DNA of 64,000 nt from a virus. The notes under the pieces were generated by a model. That model worked only from the letters and a program-made list of their open reading frames with translations. It did not search any database and was not told where the DNA came from. The stretch's first letter is position 1. The number at the start of each line of letters is the position of its first letter. Shown piece after piece: positions 52,724-61,038 of this stretch. Position numbers and translations under genes: made by a program. The stretch lies in IMG/VR virus record IMGVR_UViG_3300042503_000838, positions 61,843-125,842 of that record. One strand, 5' to 3'.

Positions 52724-53257
52724 ATGGAAATCCTACCTGGTTTTAAGCTCTGCCGCAAGGGTTTGCACTTGTATGCCGCAGATAAAAAAAGATGTAATGA
52801 GTGTCGCAAGAACACTAAAAATACATGGAACAAAAATAACAAAGAAAAGCTAAAAAAATATAGGCAAAAATATTATAAAAACAACAAAGAGGCACTTTGT
52901 AAAATAAATAAAAAATGGAAGCAAAAGCACCGCAAACAGCATTGTATAACCTGCGCGGCTTGGCACAAAAACAACCCTGGTAAATCAAGGGCGCTTTATG
53001 CAAAGCAGCGTGCAGCCAAAAAGAAAGCAATTGCCCCTTGGGCAAACATGAATAAAATAAAAAAAATATATGAACAAGCAGTAAAGCTAACAAAAGAAAC
53101 AGGTGTCCAGCACCATGTAGACCATGTTTATCCGCTACAAAACAAATATATGTGTGGATTGCATGTAGAAACAAATCTTCAAATTTTAACCGCGCATGAA
53201 AATATTGCTAAAAGCAACAGAAGTTGGCCAGGGCAACTTGACTGTCAGAGAGGGTAG
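52724..53257 (+). CDS. HNH endonuclease with zinc-finger repeats
   Basis: 177 aa from ATG at 52724 (an in-frame ATG at 52658 is less likely). [20 protein letters not shown] (double Cys finger), a Lys/Asn-rich linker with a second finger ([14 protein letters not shown]), and the nuclease core [20 protein letters not shown] followed by [15 protein letters not shown]. Much more AT- and Lys-rich than the flanking genes, a sign of a recent mobile insertion between exonuclease and primase genes. Confidence 0.82.
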   Translation: MEILPGFKLCRKGLHLYAADKKRCNECRKNTKNTWNKNNKEKLKKYRQKYYKNNKEALCKINKKWKQKHRKQHCITCAAWHKNNPGKSRALYAKQRAAKKKAIAPWANMNKIKKIYEQAVKLTKETGVQHHVDHVYPLQNKYMCGLHVETNLQILTAHENIAKSNRSWPGQLDCQRG

Positions 53258-53273
53258 TCTCATGAGACTACCC
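53252..53273. terminator. 10-bp palindromic hairpin at the HNH stop codon
   Basis: A perfect 22-bp palindrome (GGGTAGTCTC arm, 2-nt spacer) begins inside the HNH stop codon and is followed by AACTTTTAAATTTTTTT. It can act as terminator for the HNH transcript and, because of symmetry, in both directions. Confidence 0.7.
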
Positions 53274-53346
53274 AACTTTTAAATTTTTTTTGAAATGGAT
53301 TGGCTTAGGCCGTCTAGGATAAGAAGACACACAAGTCAAGCCTCCT

Positions 53347-53532
53347 ATGGAAATCCCGGTTTCCGTAGGCGAGTGGATGAACGCACTCCAAAATCGCATG
53401 ATGAATGCGATGGATGGGGATTGTTTTCTCTTGCCTACTTACATGCATCTTCATGCGTATACGTTGGTGAAGGACGCGGTATTTCCCGAGCGGGACTTTA
53501 AAGTGGAGATCAAGCAGCACACGGAAGCATGA
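53347..53532 (+). CDS. Hypothetical small protein before primase
   Basis: 61 aa: ISVxVGEWxNALQ-like MEIPVSVGEWMNALQNRMMN and VFPERDFKVEIKQHTE. Stop overlaps the primase start (ATGA). Unknown; possibly a primase accessory subunit. Confidence 0.6.
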   Translation: MEIPVSVGEWMNALQNRMMNAMDGDCFLLPTYMHLHAYTLVKDAVFPERDFKVEIKQHTEA

Positions 53533-56150
53533 CGAGCAAACAACAATTAGCACTTAAACCCGGTGAGGTACGTTTTGACTACATCCCCAAGGATTGGCCG
53601 CTCACGCCGTTGGGTCCAAACAAAGACCCGTACGTCTCAAGTTGGCAGAACAAGCCGTTTGGCATTTCCGAGATCGAGGAAGAAATCATCGTTGGCGCAT
53701 GCAAAGCCATCGGTCTTCTCAGTGGTCCTGTCTACAACCTTCCTTATGGTTTGGTGTGGGTTGATGTTGATGGACCGAGTGTCTACAAGCTTATCGAAGA
53801 GCTGTCAGACCAACCCTTCGCGACTGCTCTGCCAGATACGCTGACCATTTGTAGTGGTAAAGAAGGACGCGAACGGAAGCTTTATCGGGTAGACCGGGAA
53901 AAGCATAAGCATTTCGTAAGGAACAAATACATTTGGCACGCAGAAGAAAATAAAGAAAAGCTTGAGGTCCTATGGCGTAAGCACCAAGGTGTTCTCATGG
54001 GGACTCACCCTGAGACTGATGGCTATTACACCAGTCCCAACCAAGGTTTCGAGTGGGTTGATTCCCTGCCTGAAATGCCTGATTGGTTAATGAATACCAT
54101 CATTAACAAAAATATCAAGCAGGGGGTTCCAGCAAAGGAGACCACTCGGATTGTCGGTAATGGTTTTGCGATCAACACTCAAATTGAGCTTGATCGTGAC
54201 ATGAAGCTGGCCAGGGAGGCAATGTGGGCCATGCCCCCCGAAGCAGCTGACGACTACGACATCTGGATCACCGTTGGGCAATCACTCCATTCCTTGGATG
54301 AATCTCTGCTTGATGAATGGGACGAATGGTCCAGGCAATCAGAAAAGTATAGGGAAGGTGAGTGCCACAGGCGTTGGCTTTCCTTTAGTCGTGGTGGTGG
54401 TCGGGGTGTTGGCTCCCTTGTTTACATTGCAAAGGAGAATGGTTGGCAGCCGCCCCAGGACCACAAGGTTCATGCCGTTGATGATGAGACACTAGAACAT
54501 GTGTCGAAACTGCTGGAAGAATTAGAAAACGGTCTTGATATGGCTCAGGCAACTGCGGTTGAAGCTCGCCCCCCGCTGGTGAAAAAGACAAAGCGTGTAC
54601 AGGAGGCAAGCTCAGAGGGAAAAGGAAAAGACCAAAAACCCAAAAACCCTTCATCGGACAAAATCACCGACATACTGCTCGACCTGTATAAAGGCAATTT
54701 GCTGTTTAGTCAACCGCACGGGCAATTTTTCTTGTATCAAAAGGATAAGAAGAAAGGACTGTGGTCGCCACTGACCAAGGTTGAAATGCTAGGGGACATC
54801 CGCAACAAGCTTAAAGACCTTGGCGATTACCTGCCCAAAGGGTTCAGCACGAACCTAATGAACGATATCTTCACGCAGCTACAGGCTTCGCTTGTGTTTG
54901 ATGATTGGTATGACGGTGGTCAACACCTGTTGTTCACCAATGGTGTATTGAATATTGATACACGTGAACTACTTCCGTTTAACAGGGAGCTTCACATCAC
55001 GCAACAAATGCCTTACGCCTACGATCCGGCGGCAGGTTGTGAAGAGATTGTTGCCTGGCTTAAGCACACTCAACATGGCAGTTGGGAACGCGCCCAGGTT
55101 CTACGTGCATGGTTGCGGGCCACACTCCTGGGTTGCTACGAGATCCAAAAGTTTATTGAGATTGTGGGCCCAGGTAAGTCTGGTAAATCCACCTATGCAA
55201 ACCTGGCCGTCGCACTGGTCGGTAAGCAGAACACCTACTCAACAGACTTTGAGAATCTGGAGAAGAACAGGTTTGAAGCGGCTAGTTACATGGGTAAAAA
55301 GCTGTTGCTGTTCCAGGATGCAGACCGTTGGGGTGGGTCCGTATCAAAACTGAAAGCCATCACTGGTAATGACTGGATTCGTTCTGAGCGCAAATACCAG
55401 ACTGAAAGTCAAGACCCCTTCCAATACCATGGGGTCGTGATGATTACCGCCAACGAGGCCATTCAGTCCACTGACTACACTTCTGGTCTTGCTCGTCGCC
55501 GTCTCACCATTCCGTTTGATCGTCCATTTGAAGGTGGGCAAGCAGAGCAAAAGGAACTGATCAAGTTCAATTCCAAAGGTGAGCCGGAGGGTGTGTTTGC
55601 TCCCTTGCTGCCAGGTTTGGTGAACTGGTTATTGGACATGTCAGCTGACGACATGCGTACCTACCTCATGGAGCCCAGCAAGAAAATCAACTTCTTTAAG
55701 AAGTATGAGAAGATGCAAAACATGAGGTCCAACCCGTTGCTTGATTGGATGGAGCACAAGGTTGTATTCGATCCAGGGGAGTCGTGTGCTGTTGGTTTTA
55801 CAAAGGTTTCTCCTGGTGGCGCAACAATGTACATGAACTGGAACTCGTGGCTGTATGCAAGCTACGCAGAATTCTGCCGTAGTTCGAATGTGGGCACAAT
55901 GTCCCGCAATCGTTTTGAGCCCTTGTTCATTGACATCTGCAGGCACCAGCTGAAGATCAATGTCTACAGCAACCGCAATACCAAAGGTGTTCGCGTATAC
56001 AACGTGTGCGTGCGCGAAAGCAACCAAAAATATGACGATTGGCCTTCCATTGTGGAAGTATCTGCAGAGCGGGATAAGTACAAAGAATTTTACGGAATGG
56101 CCCTAGATGCGCCTACCAATGAGACAATGGAGGTTGCTGAAGAAAGCTAG
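53529..56150 (+). CDS. PrimPol/SF3 primase-helicase
   Basis: 873 aa. N-terminal primase-polymerase-like domain: GLVWVDVDGPSVY (DxD catalytic pair) and VLMGTHPETDGYYT. Middle: a PriCT-like segment (DYDIWITVGQSLHSLDESLL). C-terminal SF3 helicase with D5-N region (KFIEIVGPGKSGKSTYANLA: Walker A at about residues 547-555), LLFQDADRWGG (Walker B), SRRRLTIPFDRPF (Arg finger region) and ITANEAI (motif C). It primes and unwinds DNA for the family A polymerase. Length is normal for fused enzymes. Confidence 0.9.
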   Translation: MTSKQQLALKPGEVRFDYIPKDWPLTPLGPNKDPYVSSWQNKPFGISEIEEEIIVGACKAIGLLSGPVYNLPYGLVWVDVDGPSVYKLIEELSDQPFATALPDTLTICSGKEGRERKLYRVDREKHKHFVRNKYIWHAEENKEKLEVLWRKHQGVLMGTHPETDGYYTSPNQGFEWVDSLPEMPDWLMNTIINKNIKQGVPAKETTRIVGNGFAINTQIELDRDMKLAREAMWAMPPEAADDYDIWITVGQSLHSLDESLLDEWDEWSRQSEKYREGECHRRWLSFSRGGGRGVGSLVYIAKENGWQPPQDHKVHAVDDETLEHVSKLLEELENGLDMAQATAVEARPPLVKKTKRVQEASSEGKGKDQKPKNPSSDKITDILLDLYKGNLLFSQPHGQFFLYQKDKKKGLWSPLTKVEMLGDIRNKLKDLGDYLPKGFSTNLMNDIFTQLQASLVFDDWYDGGQHLLFTNGVLNIDTRELLPFNRELHITQQMPYAYDPAAGCEEIVAWLKHTQHGSWERAQVLRAWLRATLLGCYEIQKFIEIVGPGKSGKSTYANLAVALVGKQNTYSTDFENLEKNRFEAASYMGKKLLLFQDADRWGGSVSKLKAITGNDWIRSERKYQTESQDPFQYHGVVMITANEAIQSTDYTSGLARRRLTIPFDRPFEGGQAEQKELIKFNSKGEPEGVFAPLLPGLVNWLLDMSADDMRTYLMEPSKKINFFKKYEKMQNMRSNPLLDWMEHKVVFDPGESCAVGFTKVSPGGATMYMNWNSWLYASYAEFCRSSNVGTMSRNRFEPLFIDICRHQLKINVYSNRNTKGVRVYNVCVRESNQKYDDWPSIVEVSAERDKYKEFYGMALDAPTNETMEVAEES

Positions 56151-56509
56151 TGAGTAATGGGCGGCACTTAATCCTGGATCTCTATGACTGTGATCCAGCG
56201 TTATTGGATGATTATGAGGAGCTTCAGCGTTTGCTTGAGGCTTCTCTTGTCTTAGCAAAAGCCAATATTCTGCGGATCATTGGTGAAAAATTTAAACCTC
56301 AAGGTGTGACGCTGCTTGCATTGCTGGCTGAGTCCCATGCAAGTATCCATACCTGGCCAGAGATTGGGTATGCAGCAATCGATTTATATACGTGTGGGGA
56401 TACAACGCAAACGCATCGAGCAGCTGAGTTTTTAAAGGCAAAGCTCAAAGCTAAAACAGCGGAAGAAAAAGAACTCGTGCGAGCAACAACTCCTTGCGCT
56501 TCTGTATAG
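56150..56509 (+). CDS. speD: S-adenosylmethionine decarboxylase proenzyme (SpeD)
   Basis: 119 aa; GTG-type start overlapping the primase stop. RHLILDLYDCDPALL, FKPQGVTLLALLAESHASIHTWPE, AAIDLYTCGD. The ESH site is the self-cleavage point: cleavage before S62 gives the pyruvoyl cofactor. H63 and the CGD cysteine are also present. It makes decarboxylated AdoMet for spermidine synthesis; polyamines help package DNA. speD is a known auxiliary gene of cyanophages. No spermidine synthase is in the window. Confidence 0.92.
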   Translation: MSNGRHLILDLYDCDPALLDDYEELQRLLEASLVLAKANILRIIGEKFKPQGVTLLALLAESHASIHTWPEIGYAAIDLYTCGDTTQTHRAAEFLKAKLKAKTAEEKELVRATTPCASV

Positions 56510-56532
56510 TTGAGCAAGACGTTCTCTATTAA

Positions 56533-57816
56533 ATGACCAAGAAACCTAAACTGCTTTGGTCCGGTGACATCATCGCCAAGACCGGGTTTGCTCGTGTCAC
56601 GGAAAATGTGCTTGAGCGCATCTGTGAAGAGTATGAAGTTGTAGTGCTCGGCAATAACTGGTGGGGTGACCCGCATCCGCTCTGTGATAAGTACCTGATT
56701 TATCCCTCGTCCACTCGCCACCAGACCGCACCCTTTGGTGAGCAGCGCATTCGAGAGATTGTGGAGAAAGAGAAACCAGATCTCATCTTCATCATGAATG
56801 ATCTGTGGATTCTGAACGAGTTGTATCGTCAGATCCAGGACATCCACAAGACTGGGGCCTTCAAGTTTGTTGGTTACTACCCCATGGACAGCTACGGCTG
56901 GACTGGGTGCATCCTTGACACCATGAATGATTGGGATGCGTCCATCTGTTATACGGAATTTGGCGCAAAAGAAGTTGTGGCCGCTGGTTACCAGAAGCCC
57001 ATCGCTGTAATTCCTCACGGCGTCACCAAGGGTCAGTTCTATCCCATGGATAAGAGTGAGGCCCGTAAGCGTCTTGGTCTGTCGGATGACATCTTTGTGG
57101 TGTTCAACGGTAATCGCAACCAGTTCCGCAAACGGATCGACATTACGGTTGAGGCTTTTGCCAAGTTTGCAAAAGACAAACCGGATACACAACTGTATCT
57201 ACACATGGGACTCAAAGATCAAGGTTGGGACTTGATGCCGATGTTCGCCAGGGCAATGGGTCGGGAAGGGCTGGATCCCAATGGACGCATCATCCTTACT
57301 GCGCAATCTGAAGGGCCGCCGAATGTGGAGGTGGATTTCCTGAATGCGATCTACAACGCAGCTGATGTAGGCGTCAACACTTGCAAGGGTGAGGGCCACG
57401 GGTTGGTCAACCATGAGCATGCGGGTTGCCGTGTTGCTCAGGTGGTGCCTGACCATACCAGTACTAAAGAGATCTTTGAGGGTGCTGGTCGCCTGATCCG
57501 TTGTGACCACGTTGATGTGGATACGAACTACGCACGGGAAATGCCTTGCCCATCAGCTGATCACCTCGCCGAAATCTTGACGGATCTCTATGAGAACCGT
57601 GAGAAACTTGACGAGACTGCACGCCTCTGCTACGAGCGTGCCACCTCTCCCTACTATGACTGGGACAACATCGCACCTCAGTTTGCAGGGCTGTTCCAGG
57701 AGGTCCTAGAGGGCTCCTATGGGGATGCACACTCGACTCCCGTGGAAGCAAAGGAAAACAAGAAGGAGAAGAAAAAAGAAAAACGCAAGAAGCGTCTGGT
57801 AGGCGCAGTAGCCTGA
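56533..57816 (+). CDS. GT4-type glycosyltransferase
   Basis: 427 aa. GT-B fold pattern: LWSGDIIAKTGFARVTENVL at the N-terminus, IAVIPHGVTKGQFYPMDKSE at the domain junction, FVVFNGNRNQFRKRIDITVE, and the donor-site EGHGLVNHEHAGCRVAQVVP (E-x-H/FG-L...E-x-x-A-x-G). Ends with a Lys-rich tail (KENKKEKKKEKRKK). In phages such enzymes modify virion proteins, DNA or host surface glycans. A strong terminator follows. Confidence 0.85.
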   Translation: MTKKPKLLWSGDIIAKTGFARVTENVLERICEEYEVVVLGNNWWGDPHPLCDKYLIYPSSTRHQTAPFGEQRIREIVEKEKPDLIFIMNDLWILNELYRQIQDIHKTGAFKFVGYYPMDSYGWTGCILDTMNDWDASICYTEFGAKEVVAAGYQKPIAVIPHGVTKGQFYPMDKSEARKRLGLSDDIFVVFNGNRNQFRKRIDITVEAFAKFAKDKPDTQLYLHMGLKDQGWDLMPMFARAMGREGLDPNGRIILTAQSEGPPNVEVDFLNAIYNAADVGVNTCKGEGHGLVNHEHAGCRVAQVVPDHTSTKEIFEGAGRLIRCDHVDVDTNYAREMPCPSADHLAEILTDLYENREKLDETARLCYERATSPYYDWDNIAPQFAGLFQEVLEGSYGDAHSTPVEAKENKKEKKKEKRKKRLVGAVA

Positions 57817-57831
57817 CCAGGGTGGAGATCA

Positions 57832-57856
57832 ACCCTCGCTTCGGCGGGGGTTTTTT
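57832..57856 (+). terminator. Rho-independent terminator with UUCG loop
   Basis: ACCCTCGC-TTCG-GCGGGGGT (one T-G pair) followed by TTTTTT. Closes the primase-speD-glycosyltransferase operon. Confidence 0.92.
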
Positions 57857-57884
57857 ATTGGCAAAAAACGGTCAGGTGGGGGCC

Positions 57885-58221
57885 AGGGGGGACTTTGGGC
57901 GCAATTTCCGACTTTACCTAGTTTTTTATTCTTATATAAGCTGCAATACACTTTCCAATACACTTTGCCCAACAATGTATGGATTCGTCACCCCGTCTCA
58001 AGCGTGTCTTATAAAGAGACTACGTGGCGGTTGGGACGCGGGGTGCGGGGAGCCAACAAGAGGAGCAGTTGTCTCACTTGAGTCTCAATAAAAACAAATC
58101 CGTACACTGTTCAGAACAATGTATTGGTTTATGTATGGATTTGTGTATTGAACAATGTATTGCAGCTTATATAAGAATTAAAATACTGGTATAGTCGGAA
58201 AACACAACCAAAGTCAGCCCT
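57885..58221. repeat. 337-bp region with 79-bp terminal inverted repeats and iterons
   Basis: The left end (57885-57963) and the right end (58143-58221) are inverted copies. The inner 59 bp match at about 50 positions, including a perfect 22-bp core containing TTATATAAGCTGCAATACA; the outer 20 share AGGG..GACTTTGG...TTTCCGAC. Short repeats of the type CAATACAC / AATGTATTG occur at least seven times in both orientations, several outside the inverted repeat. The centre is GC-rich and non-coding. Options: replication origin, MITE-like mobile element, or a paired promoter region. No target-site duplication is evident. Confidence 0.75.
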
Positions 58222-58278
58222 AACGGTGTTTAGTCGACTATTCCAGTGCTACGATCCCTTGGTACCACTGCCTTACCA

Positions 58279-58647
58279 ATGGCCCGTTCCTACAAGGAGC
58301 TACTTCCCCTCTGGTACCTACAGACCAAACTCAAGCTTTCCGACCTCTATCCCAGCGGTTTGGAATGGGTTGAGACCACTGGCTGGCACACGGCGGGGGA
58401 GATGGCTGGCAAGTTGATCACGCCAGGGAACTACTACTTGGTACGCATGAACGGCGACCAGTTCCACGCGCATCGTCTGGTGTACTTCCTACGCACAGGC
58501 GAAGACCCTGGCAGTAGGGATGTCGTCTACGCCAAGACCAATCCTGAGCGAGACAACCGAAAAGAGCTGGTACTGCACCAGCGAAAAACCCCAACCCCAC
58601 CCCGTCGCCGCAACGCTCCCCGTGTACAACGAAACATTGATGGCTAA
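58279..58647 (+). CDS. Degenerate HNH-type protein
   Basis: 122 aa from ATG at 58279. FHAHRLVYFLRTGEDPG and DNRKELVLHQRKT correspond to the first and last parts of a cyanophage HNH family (AHRLVYFLxTGxDPG...VVDHxxxNPxDNRKENL), but the catalytic DH is replaced (DVVYAKTNPE). The active site therefore seems lost; the protein may still bind DNA. It overlaps the next gene by 8 bp. Confidence 0.65.
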   Translation: MARSYKELLPLWYLQTKLKLSDLYPSGLEWVETTGWHTAGEMAGKLITPGNYYLVRMNGDQFHAHRLVYFLRTGEDPGSRDVVYAKTNPERDNRKELVLHQRKTPTPPRRRNAPRVQRNIDG

Positions 58648-59323
58648 TTACAAATCTCAACTTGAGACAATTGAATCCAAAAACAACTTCAGGTTCATCC
58701 AAGACATCGACAGCCTTTCCAGTGAAGAGCTTGAAGGGCACGGCTACTACAAGGGATTTCCCTGCGTCCACAACCACACCATCAGAGACAAGGAACTGCA
58801 CTGGTGCTATCACTGCGTCTTGAAAATCAAAAGCAACATCTGTGGTTTTGACGTTAACTACTTGGATGCGTCCTACAAACACAAGTGTGTTGCCCTATGG
58901 AACAAGATAGGGATTGGTTCGTTTGAAGACTGCTGGGAAATAAAAGGTGATACAGGCCGGACCCCTAAACGGCTGGCGTTTCCCTCTTATCGCACTGCTT
59001 TTTCAGCAAATCGTTCCGAGAATGTCACTGTCCATAAGATCGCCTATCAATGTGCATGGGGCGATATCGGTGCAATGGTGGTCACGCGTGTGTGCCAGAA
59101 CAAAGCCTGCTGTAACCCACTGCACTTAATCTCTTCTTGGAATAGGGTCTACCCACCAAGCAAGGTTTATCCCTTTGAGGTTGAGTTTAAAGCAGAGAAG
59201 CTGATGCAATATGCCAGGGCACGCAAGGAGATAGATCCACGAGTCTTAGCTGAGTCTCAGTATAAGAATACGATTGAACACCCCTTGGCCGTAAACGGAC
59301 CACCCGATTATGACGAGGGGTAA
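58640..59323 (+). CDS. HNH-like zinc-binding homing endonuclease
   Basis: 227 aa from ATG at 58640; upstream part of the open frame is a shadow of the preceding gene. HKIAYQCAWGDIGAMVVTRV, CQNKACCNPLHLISSWNRV fits the HNH_3/zinc-HNH homing core (HRxxYxxxxG...vxHxC.nxxCCNPxHL), though the first catalytic His position reads TRV. N-terminal half has a second Cys/His cluster (CVHNHTIRDKELHWCYHC). Probably a mobile nuclease; activity uncertain. Confidence 0.7.
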   Translation: MANYKSQLETIESKNNFRFIQDIDSLSSEELEGHGYYKGFPCVHNHTIRDKELHWCYHCVLKIKSNICGFDVNYLDASYKHKCVALWNKIGIGSFEDCWEIKGDTGRTPKRLAFPSYRTAFSANRSENVTVHKIAYQCAWGDIGAMVVTRVCQNKACCNPLHLISSWNRVYPPSKVYPFEVEFKAEKLMQYARARKEIDPRVLAESQYKNTIEHPLAVNGPPDYDEG

Positions 59324-59365
59324 ATTCCCCGCAAGTACAATAAAGAAAAGGAATTATACCAAATA

Positions 59366-60112
59366 ATGACGCGTAATCAGTCAACTCAACGCCAACGGAC
59401 TGCTCAAGATCCGTTGTTGATTGGGTCGTTTGCAGAAACGTCAATTCGTTATTTGACGGGAACATTGGGCCCGTTGAACCAGGTAGTTGGGCGCTCGGAT
59501 ACTGCACAATATTCCAATGGTGGCTTTGGCGGCGGTACTTACAACCATTGGTTCAAGGTAAAACTTGAGGCACCTGCGTGGATCATTATTACAAAAGGAC
59601 CGCCGCGTCCCAAATACATTCAGGTTTCGCCTTTTGATTTAAATCGGAATCCAATTGAAGGGCGTAGCATATTTGATGCTGACAGCGTATCGGTATCTAC
59701 AGACGGCGAATTGTTTTACCCCTACGTTGGGCACGTCATGAATGCCCAATCAGACTTGTACAACCTTTACGACCCACGACGCTTAGATAAAGGTGACGAC
59801 CGTTACTATCCCCTGGAAATCGGCGAATACCTTTTGTGTGTATCAAGCACTCGAAATGAGCGCATTGAGTATGCCGTCGCTATTGTTATAGAAGTTGCGG
59901 ATCCAACACCAGTTTTACTTCTGGAAGACTACAGTCGATTACTCTATGAAGATACTGAAGAAAGTTTTGTCCTTATGGACACAACGCCAAATTATACCGG
60001 CGCTGAAGATCATGAACACTCCTTGACTGAGTGGAAAACCGCTTGGCGAAGAGAACGTCAAGATTACGTACCCTTCCCTGAAGTACTCGTTCCTTTGACA
60101 ACAAAACCATGA
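59366..60112 (+). CDS. Beta-rich virion-like hypothetical protein
   Basis: 248 aa. GFGGGTYNHWFKVKLEAPAW, IIITKGPPRPKYIQVSPFDL, YPLEIGEYLLCVSSTRNERI followed by an acidic, Trp-containing C-terminus. Immunoglobulin-like or tail-decorating beta fold is likely; I recall similar proteins in cyanophage structural proteomes but cannot name the family. Shine-Dalgarno AAAGGAAT 18 bases upstream is weak. Confidence 0.65.
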   Translation: MTRNQSTQRQRTAQDPLLIGSFAETSIRYLTGTLGPLNQVVGRSDTAQYSNGGFGGGTYNHWFKVKLEAPAWIIITKGPPRPKYIQVSPFDLNRNPIEGRSIFDADSVSVSTDGELFYPYVGHVMNAQSDLYNLYDPRRLDKGDDRYYPLEIGEYLLCVSSTRNERIEYAVAIVIEVADPTPVLLLEDYSRLLYEDTEESFVLMDTTPNYTGAEDHEHSLTEWKTAWRRERQDYVPFPEVLVPLTTKP

Positions 60113-60246
60113 CGCACTTTTATAGCTGGATTAAAAACTTATTTGCAAGGCCCAAGAAAAAAACGGCAAAGAAACAAAAAACAAACTTTGAAGTTTACTG
60201 CGAACTAAACCCTTGGGCGCCAGAATGTCGTGTCTATGAAGACTGA
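60109..60246 (+). CDS. 45-aa basic protein
   Basis: ATG overlaps the previous stop (ATGA), stop overlaps the next start. MTHFYSWIKNLFARPKKK, then KTNFEVYCELNPWAPECRVY. N-terminus amphipathic and basic, C-terminus with two Cys. Tight coupling on both sides argues for a real gene. Unknown. Confidence 0.6.
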   Translation: MTHFYSWIKNLFARPKKKTAKKQKTNFEVYCELNPWAPECRVYED

Positions 60247-60473
60247 TGAGCAGTGATGCAATCAAGGCAACGACGGATCAAAAAGACTGGGACGATTTTT
60301 TTGCCGCAGGGTATGATTTTAAAACTGCGGTTGATCCCTTGGATTCGTACGCAGAACGGGTGCGTTTGGCTTGCGAGCTTAGCGGTAAGCAAATCAAAAA
60401 GACAAATCAACGACTGGATGAACCAAAGAAAAAAACGTACAGTCCGCCGATTGAGTTCGAATTTGACAGGTAA
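60246..60473 (+). CDS. Hypothetical protein
   Basis: 75 aa. DQKDWDDFFAAGYDFKTAVD, YAERVRLACELSGKQIKKT and a Lys/Pro tail; acidic first half. Coupled by ATGA to the 45-aa gene. Unknown. Confidence 0.6.
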   Translation: MSSDAIKATTDQKDWDDFFAAGYDFKTAVDPLDSYAERVRLACELSGKQIKKTNQRLDEPKKKTYSPPIEFEFDR

Positions 60474-60693
60474 GCTTGGTCCCAAGACCCAGGCTTTGGC
60501 TATTCGTCAGGTGCGTCAATGGATAATTGAGCTGCCACCAGGGGATTCTATTTGTTTGAAGTGTGAATCAGCACGGCCAGACAAACAGTTTCATGTATGG
60601 AAAAAATGGTTTATGCGCCATGAGGATAGTAAATGGGAAGCCTCAGACGAGCACAAGTCTTTTTTCTTTTACAAATCAATGCTCGTAGAATAA
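60463..60693 (+). CDS. Hypothetical protein, Trp/Lys-rich; start uncertain
   Basis: 76 aa from TTG at 60463; an ATG at 60418 in the same frame gives 91 aa but overlaps the previous gene more. GPKTQALAIRQVRQWIIELP, CLKCESARPDKQFHVWKKW, FMRHEDSKWEASDEHKSFFF. CLKC-x-S looks like half a zinc finger. Unknown. Confidence 0.5.
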   Translation: MTGKLGPKTQALAIRQVRQWIIELPPGDSICLKCESARPDKQFHVWKKWFMRHEDSKWEASDEHKSFFFYKSMLVE

Positions 60694-60711
60694 AAGAAAC
60701 AAGATAAAACC

Positions 60712-60876
60712 ATGGAGCACCTTAACAAGTACCTCGAAGTAGCACTTGCCATTCACGCGGCATGCTCTGCTATCTGTGCCCTGACTCCGACCCCTAAAGA
60801 TAATCGGATTGTCCGCAAAATCTACAGATTGATTGAGATTGGTGGCCTGGTGATTGGGCGCGCTAAGCAACGCTGA
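60712..60876 (+). CDS. 54-aa holin-like small protein
   Basis: ATG at 60712, TGA at 60874. YLEVALAIHAACSAICALTPTPKD then VRKIYRLIEIGGLVIGRAK. I know this layout (hydrophobic helix, LTPTPKD, second helix with IGRAK) from small phage proteins near lysis genes. It lies next to the endolysin, though on the opposite strand (convergent). A holin role is plausible, not shown. Confidence 0.6.
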   Translation: MEHLNKYLEVALAIHAACSAICALTPTPKDNRIVRKIYRLIEIGGLVIGRAKQR

Positions 60877-61038
60877 TCAATCAGGTAACACCTGACTCCA
60901 GAACACAACACCATCGTTGTCTTCTACCCATTTTCTAGTTGCGTAAGCCTCTTCTTTACTGAGGGTTGCGCACTTTTTTTCGTCGCCAACTTCCCAGCAA
61001 AGATTGACGCGAATCTTTAAATCTTTATTACGTTTCAC
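60877..61038 (-). CDS. 53-aa protein coupled to the endolysin
   Basis: GTG at 61038 overlaps the endolysin stop (GTGA); TGA at 60877, one base after the convergent holin-like gene. KDLKIRVNLCWEVGDEKKCA, AYATRKWVEDNDGVVFW: small soluble mixed fold. Unknown; might be a lysis regulator. Confidence 0.55.
   Translation of the reverse strand: MKRNKDLKIRVNLCWEVGDEKKCATLSKEEAYATRKWVEDNDGVVFWSQVLPD

Noticed and set aside
56299-57192. 297-codon open frame antisense to the glycosyltransferase
   Set aside because: Fully inside a clear enzyme gene on the other strand; no protein-like motif and no ribosome-binding site.
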